This document shows positions 1 to 8,926 of a DNA stretch of 64,000 nt, piece after piece (position 1 is the stretch's first letter; each line of letters begins with the position of its first letter). The notes below the pieces were generated by a model. That model did no database searches, was not told where the DNA came from, and saw only the letters and a program-made list of their open reading frames with translations. Origin of the DNA: Acidobacteriota bacterium. Lineage in GTDB: Bacteria; Acidobacteriota; Terriglobia; UBA7540. The DNA lies in the NCBI GenBank assembly GCA_004298155.1, contig SCRD01000007.1, positions 124,001 to 188,000 on the forward strand, given 5' to 3'. A program made the position numbers and the translations under genes.

Positions 1-1
1 G

Positions 2-1264
2 GGGAACCGGACGATGTTTGAAGGCGTCAGCCTGGTGCCCGGCGGCGCTGCCTGGGAATTCCGGAACGGGCCGGCCCCTCAAAAACGCTCTTATTTTGAC
101 GTCCGCGAATGGGAGGAGCAATCTCCCCTTGATGCGGAGGAATACTATCAGGAACTGCGGGAAGTTTTTTCACGCAACCTGGGCCGTTACTTCAACGGCA
201 GCCAGAAGGTCGGGGTTTCCCTCACCGGCGGGATGGACACGCGGGTGATTATGGCCTGGCGAAAGGCCCAGCCCGGCTCGCTGCCCTGCTACACCTACGG
301 CGGAATGTTCCGCGATTGCCGGGACGTGCAGATAGCGCGGGAAGTGGCGGGCATCTGCCACCAGTCTCACAGCGTCGTTGAGGTTGGGAGCGAATTCCTT
401 TCGCAGTTTGCGCACTATGCTGACCGCAGCGTTTATTTGAGCGACGGCGGCGTCTATGTCGGCCGCGCCGCCGACCTTTACGTAAGTGAAAAAGTCCGCG
501 ATATCGCGCCCGTCCGGGTTGCAGGCACCTACGGCAGCGAGGTGCTCACCCAGGTGCCGATGTTCAAGCCGATTGACCCCATGCCCGGCCTGTTCCAGCC
601 GGAGTTGTGCGCCGTCATCGAGCAGTCCAAGACAACCTATGGCGAACTTCGCCGGCGGCATCCCGTCACGTTCGCCGCTTTTCTGCAGTCGCCCTGGTGG
701 CACTACGGAGTTCTGGCGCTCGAGCAGAGCCAGCTAAGCGTCCGCTCTCCATATCTGGACAATGATTTCGTCCGCGTGGTTTACCGCGAGCCGAAGTCGC
801 TCGACATGACGCGCGACATCCGCTGGCGGATGATCTGCGACGGCAATCCGGCGCTGGGCCGCGTGCCAAGCGACCGCGGCGTTAACGGCGCCAAGAGGGG
901 GCTGACCACCATGCCCTTGCGCGGTTTCCAAGAGTTTACGTTCAAGGCCGAATACGCTTACGACTACGGCATGCCGCAGTGGCTGGCAAAATTCGACCAT
1001 TTCTTCTCGCCGTTGCGCTTCGAGCGGCTTTTCCTGGGGCGGCACAAGTTTGCCCATTTCCGCGTCTGGTTCCGGGACGGCCTGGCCGATTACGTGCGGG
1101 AAATTCTGCTGGACCCACGGAGCCTGTCGCGGCCCTATGTGGAACGCAAGGGGCTGGAAGCCGTAGTGAACGGCCACCTCAAGGGTGACCGCAACTATAC
1201 GGTTGAGCTGCTCACCCTGCTGACCCTGGAGCTTCTGCACCGCCAGTTCGTCGATCTGCAATAA
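2..1264 (+). CDS. Asparagine-synthase-like amidotransferase, 5' end cut by window
   Basis: The reading frame is open from base 2 to the stop at 1264, and the first visible ATG (14) lies inside a conserved stretch (GNRTMFEGVSLVPGG) that joins the glutaminase domain to the synthetase domain in class-II amidotransferases. The gene therefore begins upstream of the window. The visible part is the ATP-pyrophosphatase domain with a PP-loop around residue 70 (SLTGGMDTR, a variant of SGGxDS). The family adenylates a carboxylate and transfers ammonia from glutamine to it; in polysaccharide clusters such proteins are thought to amidate uronic acids or modify other glycan precursors. The O-antigen ligase gene starts 36 bases downstream on the same strand, supporting a role in surface-glycan assembly. 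The exact substrate cannot be told from sequence. Confidence 0.85.
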   Translation, partial: GNRTMFEGVSLVPGGAAWEFRNGPAPQKRSYFDVREWEEQSPLDAEEYYQELREVFSRNLGRYFNGSQKVGVSLTGGMDTRVIMAWRKAQPGSLPCYTYGGMFRDCRDVQIAREVAGICHQSHSVVEVGSEFLSQFAHYADRSVYLSDGGVYVGRAADLYVSEKVRDIAPVRVAGTYGSEVLTQVPMFKPIDPMPGLFQPELCAVIEQSKTTYGELRRRHPVTFAAFLQSPWWHYGVLALEQSQLSVRSPYLDNDFVRVVYREPKSLDMTRDIRWRMICDGNPALGRVPSDRGVNGAKRGLTTMPLRGFQEFTFKAEYAYDYGMPQWLAKFDHFFSPLRFERLFLGRHKFAHFRVWFRDGLADYVREILLDPRSLSRPYVERKGLEAVVNGHLKGDRNYTVELLTLLTLELLHRQFVDLQ

Positions 1265-1300
1265 GCCGGTATTTTTTGCCGGACCCACGGCTGATCCTTT

Positions 1301-2704
1301 ATGAGTTCCATCGCCACCCTCGTTTGCGGGTTCGTAATCCTGGGGCTGTTCGCGATTTACCACGACCCCAAGTCGCGGACTTCGCCGTCCCTCTGGATTC
1401 CCACCGTCTGGATCCTGCTGGCGGGCTCGCGGATGGTGTCCCTGTGGTTCGACAATCCCGCCGATGCTTTGCAGACCGCGAGCCAGGTGGGAGAAGGCAG
1501 CCCGCTCGACCGCCTCATCCTGACCGGGCTCCTGATGCTGGGGATCCTCGTCCTGATGTGCCGGGCGCGCCGGGTGATGAAGGTGCTGATGATGAACTGG
1601 CCGTTGCTGGCCTTCTTTGGGTATTGCGCGCTCAGCACCTACTGGTCAGCCACTCCCCAGGTGGCGATGAAGAGATGGTTCAAGGCCACGGGCGACCTGG
1701 TGATGGTCCTTATTATTCTTACGGACAGGAACCGGGGGGAAGCGATCAAGCGGGTCATCACGCGGGTAGCCTTCATCCTGATGCCGCTCTCGGTGCTGCT
1801 CATCCAGTTTTATCCCGACATCGGGCGCGCTTATAACCCTGAAGACGGAGAGATCGCCAATATCGGCGTCACGACCAACAAGAACATGCTCGGCGTCATC
1901 TGCCTGGTGGCCGGGCTTGGCTGCGTCTGGCTGTTCATGAAGGCCCTCCGCGAGGAGCGGCGAAAGAACCGTCAACTGCTGGCGCTCGTGGCCGCCCTCG
2001 GAACCATCGCCTGGCTCTTCGCGGTGGCCAATTCGATTACCCCTCTGTTCTGCTTTCTGACGGGAGCGGCGCTGATGGTGGTTGTGAACCTGCCCGGCAT
2101 GCAGCGGCCCAAAAACGTCCACCTTGCGGTCGGAGGCATGCTGTCCATCGCCGCCCTGATTTTTATGTTTCCCGAAATTTTCACATCCATCGTTCAGCTC
2201 TTTGGCCGCAACTCGACCCTGACCGGCAGGACCGATCTCTGGAAGGCCCTGATCGCCATGGATACGCATCCGTTATTTGGGACGGGATTTGAGAGTTTCT
2301 GGCTCGGGAACCGCCTGGAACAACTCTGGAGCATGTTCCCCTGGCAACCGAACGAGGCGCACAACGGTTATCTCGAAGTCTACTTGAACCTGGGATGGGT
2401 GGGCGTCATCCTGCTGGCCAATCTGCTGGTAACAGGCTACCGGCGCCTGATCGATGTCTACCGGCGGGACCCGATGGCCGGCAGCCTCAGGCTGGCGTAT
2501 TTTTCCGCTGCTGCGGCGTACAACTTTGCGGAAGCCGGGTTCAGAATGCTCGATCCCATGTGGATTTTCCTCCTGCTGGCTGTCATCGCGGTGCCCGACA
2601 TCGCTTCCCGCGAAGAAGCGGAAATCCGGCCGGAGGAACCGCAGGAACTCGTCCCCGCGGGCTTTCCGCCAGATGACGAACACGCTTTTGCGAGGACCTC
2701 ATGA
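1301..2704 (+). CDS. O-antigen ligase / polysaccharide polymerase (Wzy/WaaL-like) membrane protein
   Basis: A 467-residue protein with about ten hydrophobic segments. The C-terminal third has the Wzy_C (O-antigen ligase) signature: GRTDLWKALI, then HPLFGTGFESFW, then NEAHNGYLEVYLNLGWVG, including the conserved HN pair in the large periplasmic loop. The family joins or polymerises undecaprenyl-linked glycans on the periplasmic face of the inner membrane. The stop codon overlaps the start of the following flippase gene (ATGA at 2701-2704), so the two are probably translationally coupled. Ligase versus polymerase cannot be settled from sequence because both share the fold. The Shine-Dalgarno signal before the ATG at 1301 is weak. 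Confidence 0.85.
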   Translation: MSSIATLVCGFVILGLFAIYHDPKSRTSPSLWIPTVWILLAGSRMVSLWFDNPADALQTASQVGEGSPLDRLILTGLLMLGILVLMCRARRVMKVLMMNWPLLAFFGYCALSTYWSATPQVAMKRWFKATGDLVMVLIILTDRNRGEAIKRVITRVAFILMPLSVLLIQFYPDIGRAYNPEDGEIANIGVTTNKNMLGVICLVAGLGCVWLFMKALREERRKNRQLLALVAALGTIAWLFAVANSITPLFCFLTGAALMVVVNLPGMQRPKNVHLAVGGMLSIAALIFMFPEIFTSIVQLFGRNSTLTGRTDLWKALIAMDTHPLFGTGFESFWLGNRLEQLWSMFPWQPNEAHNGYLEVYLNLGWVGVILLANLLVTGYRRLIDVYRRDPMAGSLRLAYFSAAAAYNFAEAGFRMLDPMWIFLLLAVIAVPDIASREEAEIRPEEPQELVPAGFPPDDEHAFARTS

Positions 2705-4329
2705 GGCCATTTGACGCGCAGGGAATGTTCCACCCGATTGCCGGCGACCATGGCGAGGTGCGCCGCCTGGCAGTCCGGGGCGCCGGGGCCAATGTTACCG
2801 CCTCGGGCCTGATGCTGGTCATCCAGATGGTGTCAACCGTGGTCCTGGCGCGCCTGCTGGCTCCCTCGGACTTCGGGGTGGTTGCAATGGTCACCACCTT
2901 CAGCCTGCTGGTGATGAATTTCGGGCTGAACGGTTTTACCGAAGCCGTTGTGCAGACCGAGGAGATCAGCCAGGCGCTGACCAGCAACCTTTTCTGGATC
3001 AACCTGGGCGCGAGCCTTCTGCTGACAATCGCGTTTGCGGCCGCAGGTTCGCTGCTGGCGTGGTTTTACGGCGATCCACGCGTGACGATGGTGAGCATCG
3101 GAGTTTCGCTGACCATCTTCATTACCGGCGCTTCGGTGCTGCACCTGGCGCTTTTGAAACGGGCCATGGAATTCCCGGCCATTGCCGTTATCAACATCAT
3201 TGCCCGGGTTGTTTCAATTGCCGTATCGATCATTCTCGCCTTGATGGGATGGGGATACTGGGCGCTGGTAATTGGGACGGTCGCCCTACCGCTATGCACC
3301 TCTGCCGGCGCCTTTATCCTCTGCCCCTGGGTCCCCGGGCTTCCACGGCGCGTTGCGGGCACAGCAAAGCTGGTGCGTTTTGCCATCAACGTTTACGGCC
3401 ATTTCACCGTCAACTATTTCGCCCGCAACATGGACAACGTCCTTGTGGGATGGCGTTTCGGCGCGGGACCGCTCGGCTTTTACAAAAAGGCCTACGACCT
3501 GTTCGCCTTGTCTTCCAACCAGCTCGTCTCGCCGCTGGCAGTGGTTGCTGTTGCAGCCTTGAGCCGGCTGAAAGATGACGCCGCGCAATACCGGCGGTAT
3601 TTCCTGAGGTCGCTGGCGCTTCTGGCTTTTGTGGGAATGGGAGTCGGGGCGGACCTCTGCCTGGTGGGCAAGGACCTTATCCGCGTGGTGCTCGGACCAG
3701 GATGGGACGAGGCAGGCCGGATATTCGTCTTCTTCGGGCCGGGAATCGGCGTGATGCTGCTCTATTACACCCATGGCTGGATCCATCTTTCGATCGGGAC
3801 CGCGAACCGCTGGTTTCGCTGGGGAATGATCGAGTTTGGCGTCACGGCCCTGCTGTTTATCCTCGGCCTCGCGTGGGGGCCGGTTGGAATCGCAATGGCG
3901 TGGACAGTCTCATTCTGGGTGCTGATGCTCCCCTCGTTCTGGTATGCGGGGCAGCCCATCGGCTTTGGAATCAGGCCCGTGCTGGCCACCATCTGGCGGT
4001 ACATTACCGCTTCGGTGCTGGCGGGCCTCGCCTCCGCATGGGTGGTGTGGCATTCCCATCCCTTCGGCACTGGAGAAGGTATTGGGGACGCCCTGGCCCG
4101 GATGACATCGGTTTCTCTGATGTTCACGGCCCTATATCTCATCGCTGTGGTGGCCTTGTTCCGCAGCCTTGAGCCGGTGTCTCAGTTGGTGAAGCTTTTG
4201 CCCGACATGGTCCTTATGCGCCGCTCTCCGAAGCCGGCTCCCGCTGCCGCAGCTGCAACGGGGGAACTCAGCGGGGGTGCCGTCCTCTCAATGACCGGCA
4301 AAGAAGCTCCTGAAACGGGCGGGAGGTAA
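2701..4329 (+). CDS. Polysaccharide flippase (Wzx/MOP family)
   Basis: A 542-residue protein with 12 or more membrane segments and the N-terminal MOP-family pattern (VLARLLAPSDFGVVAMV). MOP flippases of the Wzx/WzxC type move lipid-linked glycan repeat units across the inner membrane. The protein carries a cytoplasmic C-terminal tail of about 45 residues rich in Ala, Pro and Gly. Its start overlaps the stop of the ligase gene by 4 bases and its stop overlaps the next glycosyltransferase start (TAATG), so these genes form one transcription unit. With the adjacent ligase/polymerase this indicates Wzx/Wzy-dependent assembly rather than an ABC-transporter route. Confidence 0.88.
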   Translation: MRPFDAQGMFHPIAGDHGEVRRLAVRGAGANVTASGLMLVIQMVSTVVLARLLAPSDFGVVAMVTTFSLLVMNFGLNGFTEAVVQTEEISQALTSNLFWINLGASLLLTIAFAAAGSLLAWFYGDPRVTMVSIGVSLTIFITGASVLHLALLKRAMEFPAIAVINIIARVVSIAVSIILALMGWGYWALVIGTVALPLCTSAGAFILCPWVPGLPRRVAGTAKLVRFAINVYGHFTVNYFARNMDNVLVGWRFGAGPLGFYKKAYDLFALSSNQLVSPLAVVAVAALSRLKDDAAQYRRYFLRSLALLAFVGMGVGADLCLVGKDLIRVVLGPGWDEAGRIFVFFGPGIGVMLLYYTHGWIHLSIGTANRWFRWGMIEFGVTALLFILGLAWGPVGIAMAWTVSFWVLMLPSFWYAGQPIGFGIRPVLATIWRYITASVLAGLASAWVVWHSHPFGTGEGIGDALARMTSVSLMFTALYLIAVVALFRSLEPVSQLVKLLPDMVLMRRSPKPAPAAAAATGELSGGAVLSMTGKEAPETGGR

Positions 4330-5636
4330 TGCGAGTGAGCACGCGAGCCCTGCAGGCCACGCCTGAGCTCAAAACAGAAAGCCTTCAAGGTCCCGGCCGG
4401 GCGGCACGGCTTGTAACGGAGCCGGTTGAGGCCGCTCTTCTCACTGGCGGCAGAGACAGGCACTACGCCTATGGCCTTGCCATGGCGCTTGCCTCCCGCG
4501 GGGCGCGCCTCGACGTGGTCGGCGGCGCCGGCGTGGACTGCGAAGAAATGCATACGACCCCGGGATTGAACTTTCTGGACCTGCGGAAAAGCCGGCGCCC
4601 CGGCGATGGCCTGCTGGAGAAAATCGCGGGGCTGGTGGCCTACTACGTCCGGCTGGTTGCCTACGCCTGGGACGCGAGGCCGGAAATATTTCATATTCTA
4701 TGGAACAACCAGATTGATTGGTTCGACCGGACGCTTCTGATGCTGTATTACAAGGCGCTGGGAAAGCAGATTGTGGTGACGGCGCACAATGTGAACGAGG
4801 CCCGGAGGGACCGGCGTGATTCCCTGATGAATCGCCTGTCATTAAAGATGCAGTACCGCATGGCCGACCACCTTTTTGTCCATACCGAAAAAATGAAGGA
4901 TGAACTCGTAAAGGAGTTCGGCGTTGCCCGAAAGGCTGTGACCGTCATTCCCTACGGAATCAACAACGCCGTGCCGCGCATGGACCTCGCGCCTTCCGAA
5001 GCAAAGTACCGGCTGGGCATCAGCGGCTTTGAGAAAACGATACTGTTCTTCGGCAATATGCGCCCCTCGAAAGGCATTGATGACCTGCTGGCCGCGATGG
5101 AACAGCTCCAGGCGGAGGACCCGCATTACCGGCTGATCGTGGCTGGCCAGCCCATCAAGGGATACGACAACTCCTGGCAGCGGACCCGCCGGGCGCTGCG
5201 GCGGCTCGAGGATAGCGGAAGCGTCATCCTGAGAAACGAATTCATTCCCGACAATGATATTTCTTTGTATTTTGCCGCGGCGGACGTTGTGGCGCTTCCT
5301 TATACCGACATCTTCCAGAGCGGCGTGCTTTTCCTGGCTTACAGCTTCGGACTTCCGGTGGTTGCGACCGACGTGGGATCACTGAAAGATGAAATCATCG
5401 AGGGCCGCACGGGCTTCCTTTGCAGGCCACGCGATCCCGCCAGCCTCGCTGGCGCCATCAGGAAATATTTTGAAAGCGACCTGTTCCGGGAACTGAATGG
5501 ACGAAGGCAGGAAATCCGCGATTATGCCAGCGCGCGCCATTCCTGGACCGAGGTTGCGGACATCACTCAGGGCGTGTATCAGAAGCTTGCCGTGAAGAAT
5601 TCGCCGGGAAGCCGGCAGTCGCCGCCTGAAGCCTAG
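4329..5636 (+). CDS. Glycosyltransferase family 4 (GT-B fold)
   Basis: A 435-residue protein with a two-domain GT-B layout. The C-terminal donor-binding half shows ILFFGNMRPSKGIDDLLAAM and the sugar-nucleotide region LPYTDIFQSGVLFLAYSFG followed by GLPVVATDVGSLKDEI, typical of GT4 retaining transferases. It would add a sugar from a nucleotide donor to the growing lipid-linked oligosaccharide on the cytoplasmic face of the membrane. A GGGAGG Shine-Dalgarno sits only three bases from the ATG at 4329; a GTG at 4335 is the alternative start. Donor and acceptor are unknown. Confidence 0.85.
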   Translation: MRVSTRALQATPELKTESLQGPGRAARLVTEPVEAALLTGGRDRHYAYGLAMALASRGARLDVVGGAGVDCEEMHTTPGLNFLDLRKSRRPGDGLLEKIAGLVAYYVRLVAYAWDARPEIFHILWNNQIDWFDRTLLMLYYKALGKQIVVTAHNVNEARRDRRDSLMNRLSLKMQYRMADHLFVHTEKMKDELVKEFGVARKAVTVIPYGINNAVPRMDLAPSEAKYRLGISGFEKTILFFGNMRPSKGIDDLLAAMEQLQAEDPHYRLIVAGQPIKGYDNSWQRTRRALRRLEDSGSVILRNEFIPDNDISLYFAAADVVALPYTDIFQSGVLFLAYSFGLPVVATDVGSLKDEIIEGRTGFLCRPRDPASLAGAIRKYFESDLFRELNGRRQEIRDYASARHSWTEVADITQGVYQKLAVKNSPGSRQSPPEA

Positions 5637-5693
5637 TTCGCAGGGTCTGTGCGGCGTTTTGCCGCCGCACATTAACAGTGAAAAAGAGGTCCC

Positions 5694-6854
5694 ATGCGCA
5701 TCTGTCATGTTGTTGGAGCACGACCCAATTTTATGAAGGCCGCACCCGTCATCCGGGCGCTCGCGGCGTATCCAGTGGAGCAGACCGTTGTCCACACCGG
5801 GCAGCACTATGACTTCAACATGTCCGAGGTGTTCTTCCGGCAACTGGGCATGCCGGCGCCCGATATCAACCTTCAGGTGGGCTCCGATACGCACGCTCAG
5901 CAGACTGCCCAGATCATGTCGCGCTTTGAGCCCGTGGTGCAGCAGACAAAACCGGACCTGGTGGTTGTTTATGGCGACGTCAACTCGACCGTTGCGGCCG
6001 CTCTGGTCTGCTCAAAGCTGATGGTCAGGACCGCTCATGTGGAGGCCGGGTTGCGGTCATTTGATCGCACGATGCCGGAAGAGATCAATCGCCTGCTGAC
6101 CGACCAGTTGTGCGACCTGCTCTTTACGCCCTCAGAAGACGGTGACCGGAACCTCGCCCGGGAAGGAGTCAGCTCCGAAAAAGTATTCTTTGTCGGCAAC
6201 GTCATGATCGACACCCTGATCCATATGCTGCCTCAGGCGGATGCCTCACTGCCTGCCGATCTGCCCAGAAAATACGCCCTGGTCACTCTGCATCGTCCGT
6301 CCAACGTCGACGAGCTCGACTGGCTGGCTGAACTGCTTTCGAGTCTTGAGAAAGCCAGCCGCGAACTCGCGTTCATCTTCCCGGTGCATCCGCGCACGCG
6401 GCAGAAGATGTCTGACCTCGGCATCACGCCCAACGGGAATGGCCACATCCGGTTCCTGGAACCGTTGCCGTATGTCGAGTTTCTTTCGCTGCAGAAGAAC
6501 GCGGCGCTGGTGATTACAGACTCGGGCGGCATTCAGGAAGAGACAACCTTCCTCGGAGTGCCCTGCCTGACCGTCAGAGAAAATACCGAGCGGCCAGTTA
6601 CCGTCTCCATGGGGACCAACATCCTGGTGGGAAAAGACGCCAGGCGGCTGGCCAGGGAAATCAGCCTGGTGCTCGAACGGCCCGGAAAGCAGGGAGAAAT
6701 TCCCCCGCTTTGGGACGGACATGCGGCGGAAAGGATTGCCAACATTGTCGTTCATTACGGCGCCAGCAAGGCGGAAGGTGCAACGCCGGAACTCGCGGGG
6801 TTTCATGAAGAAAGCTCCTGGAAAGAGACGAACCGGCAGGGCCGGCCTTCTTAG
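5694..6854 (+). CDS. wecB: UDP-N-acetylglucosamine 2-epimerase (non-hydrolysing)
   Basis: A 386-residue protein, close to the usual family length of about 370-380. Recognised motifs are GARPNFMKAAPV at the N-terminus, VYGDVNSTVAAALV, AHVEAGLRSFDRTMPEEINR, the HRPSNVD segment, and VITDSGGIQEETTFLG, which binds the UDP moiety. It interconverts UDP-GlcNAc and UDP-ManNAc. The UDP-sugar 6-dehydrogenase at 21237-22655 has the WbpA/WecC layout, so the two together could supply UDP-ManNAcA or a related uronic acid. An AGAGG Shine-Dalgarno precedes the ATG. The last 25 residues are a low-complexity polar tail. Confidence 0.92.
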   Translation: MRICHVVGARPNFMKAAPVIRALAAYPVEQTVVHTGQHYDFNMSEVFFRQLGMPAPDINLQVGSDTHAQQTAQIMSRFEPVVQQTKPDLVVVYGDVNSTVAAALVCSKLMVRTAHVEAGLRSFDRTMPEEINRLLTDQLCDLLFTPSEDGDRNLAREGVSSEKVFFVGNVMIDTLIHMLPQADASLPADLPRKYALVTLHRPSNVDELDWLAELLSSLEKASRELAFIFPVHPRTRQKMSDLGITPNGNGHIRFLEPLPYVEFLSLQKNAALVITDSGGIQEETTFLGVPCLTVRENTERPVTVSMGTNILVGKDARRLAREISLVLERPGKQGEIPPLWDGHAAERIANIVVHYGASKAEGATPELAGFHEESSWKETNRQGRPS

Positions 6855-7003
6855 CAGGCGTTATTCCTGACCTTTTTCTGTTCCCCTGTCCAGTAGCTAG
6901 GTCCCCTCAGGTGTCCATATACTGTCCAAGCTGCGGGAATATCTGCGATGACTCCTATTCAGTAGGTACCCCGGTAATCAACAGTTTAAGAGGCAGATGG
7001 AAC

Positions 7004-8839
7004 ATGGACCGAAAACTGTCCGTATTGTTTTTTGTTGTCGTGGTCGGGTTTCCCGTTTATCTCCGGGCCCAGAGCGCGAACGGAATTATCGCCCCAACCA
7101 GAATGATCAATTGGAGCAACGCCGGCGTACAAGGAGGCATTCAGGACCGTACCTCCATTTGCACCACCCTGAGCCCCGGCGCCACCTCTTCCCAGATCAA
7201 CAGCGCCATCGCAGCCTGTCCGAGCGGACAGGTTGTCTATTTGAACGCCGGCACCTATACCTTGTCTTCCGGGATTGATTTCAGCAGCCACAGCAATGTG
7301 ACCCTTCGCGGGGCCGGAGCAAACCAGACCTTCCTGGTCTTTTCAGGAAGCGTCAATTGCCACGGAATTAATACTGACGTCTGCATTGAAGGTGATTCGA
7401 GCTGGGTCGGTGGCCCGGCCAATACCGCCACCTGGAGTGGCGGATATACCCCGGGAACGACGCAGATTACGCTCAGTTCCACAACCAACCTGGCTCCCGG
7501 CAACTTGCTGATTCTTGACCAGGCGAACGATTCTTCGGACACCGGGTCCGTCTACGTCTGCGAAACTCAGGGCGTTTGCGCCACTGAAGGGCCGGCGGGC
7601 GGCGGGCGTTCGGGCAGGACGCAGGAGCAGATCGTGCAAGTCCAGGCGGTCAGTGGAAACACGGTTACCATCAGTCCCGGACTCTATATGCCGAACTGGA
7701 GATCATCGCAGAGTCCCGGAGCATGGTGGTCCACCATCGATGCAAAGTTGGACGGCATCGAAGATCTGTCCATGGACCACAGCGCCAGCGGCGGGCAGAG
7801 CGGGATGGTATTCTTCAACGCCATTAATTGCTGGGCCAAAGGGGTCCGCTCTGTCAATGCCAATCGCAACCATATCTGGCTCTACCAGGCTGCCCACACA
7901 ACGGTTGCGGATAGCTACTTCTATGGAACTCTTAACGCGGCATCGCAAAGCTATGGCATTGAAGGCTTCATGATTTCTGATACCCTGGTCCAAAACAACA
8001 TCTTCCAGCACATTACCGCTCCCATGAACGATAACGGCCCTGCCTCGGGCGACGTGTGGGCTTACAACTTTACAACGGACGATTATTACCAGGTTTCACC
8101 GAACTGGATGATGGCGGCTGCCTGGTTCCACAGTGCCGGCACTTCCATGGGCTTGTTCGAAGGCAATGTTGGCGCGGGTTACACCGCCGACGACATACAC
8201 GGGACACACAACTTCGAAACGGCATTTCGAAACTACTGGGTGGGGTGGGAACCCGGCAAATCGAACCAGACCATTCCAATCATCCTTTATGCCGGCAGCC
8301 GGTTTTTCAATATTATTGGAAACGTTCTTGGCGATCCGGGATACCACAACAACTATCAGGATGTCGCCCCCGGCGGTTCCAGCTATACGACCTCGATTTA
8401 TGCTCTGGGCTGGTCCGGGAATGGGAGCACCAGTTCAGGCGTGCCCGACGATGCGAATGTGGAGAGTACTCTGATGCGCTGGGGCAATTACGATGTCGTC
8501 ACCGGCAGCGCGCGCTGGAGCACTACAGAGGTGCCCAGCAGCCTTTCGCAATTCGCAAATGCCGCGCCATCCAGCCAGTCCCTGCCGGCCTCCTTTTTCC
8601 TTTCCGGGCAACCGGGTTGGTGGACGACTCCCTGGGGATCGCCTCCGTGGCCTGCTATTGGTCCTGATGTTGCCGGCGGCCCCGGGCCAGGCGGGCACGC
8701 ATATGCCATTCCTGCCCAGCTTTGTTACAACAATACCTCCAAGGACAGCAACGGAGTCCTGAATTTCAGCGCCAAAAGCTGCTACTCGAGTTCTGCGGCG
8801 CCCACGGCGCCATCCAACCTCGGCGCTGTTGCTCACTGA
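7004..8839 (+). CDS. Exported right-handed beta-helix protein (pectate-lyase-like fold)
   Basis: A 611-residue protein from the ATG at 7004, chosen because it gives a clean signal peptide (MDRKLSVLFFVVVVGFPVYL, cleaved near RAQS) behind an AGAGG box; the frame stays open upstream to 6911. The mature part begins with a pectate-lyase-3-like pattern (residues about 70-110, YLNAGTYTLSSGIDFSSHSN then VTLRGAGANQTFLVF) followed by repeated short beta-strand rungs with Asn ladders. Such folds occur in polysaccharide lyases, epimerases and depolymerases. Position inside the polysaccharide operon, right after wecB, suggests an exported enzyme trimming or modifying the cluster's own glycan. No catalytic set is recognisable, so the activity is unknown. 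The C-terminus is Ala/Pro/Ser-rich. Confidence 0.75.
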   Translation: MDRKLSVLFFVVVVGFPVYLRAQSANGIIAPTRMINWSNAGVQGGIQDRTSICTTLSPGATSSQINSAIAACPSGQVVYLNAGTYTLSSGIDFSSHSNVTLRGAGANQTFLVFSGSVNCHGINTDVCIEGDSSWVGGPANTATWSGGYTPGTTQITLSSTTNLAPGNLLILDQANDSSDTGSVYVCETQGVCATEGPAGGGRSGRTQEQIVQVQAVSGNTVTISPGLYMPNWRSSQSPGAWWSTIDAKLDGIEDLSMDHSASGGQSGMVFFNAINCWAKGVRSVNANRNHIWLYQAAHTTVADSYFYGTLNAASQSYGIEGFMISDTLVQNNIFQHITAPMNDNGPASGDVWAYNFTTDDYYQVSPNWMMAAAWFHSAGTSMGLFEGNVGAGYTADDIHGTHNFETAFRNYWVGWEPGKSNQTIPIILYAGSRFFNIIGNVLGDPGYHNNYQDVAPGGSSYTTSIYALGWSGNGSTSSGVPDDANVESTLMRWGNYDVVTGSARWSTTEVPSSLSQFANAAPSSQSLPASFFLSGQPGWWTTPWGSPPWPAIGPDVAGGPGPGGHAYAIPAQLCYNNTSKDSNGVLNFSAKSCYSSSAAPTAPSNLGAVAH

Positions 8840-8926
8840 CGTTTTTACAACATTAACGCTCGGCGCTGCCGGAATGCTCTGTGGGTTTAAGGGCATTCGG
8901 CGGCACCGGCGACGACCCCCTCTGTT

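Noticed and set aside
170-703. Long minus-strand open frame inside the amidotransferase gene
   Set aside because: It is the antisense shadow of a well-supported domain with conserved motifs and has no recognisable protein features of its own.
734-1363. Minus-strand open frame of about 200 codons across the first gene boundary
   Set aside because: Antisense to two real genes; Gln/Pro/Val-rich composition typical of shadow frames in GC-rich DNA.
6911-7003. N-terminal extension of the beta-helix protein with a CPSCGNIC zinc-ribbon-like stretch
   Set aside because: A signal peptide with its own ribosome binding site starts at 7004, and an export signal must be at the N-terminus; the cysteine pattern is probably coincidence.
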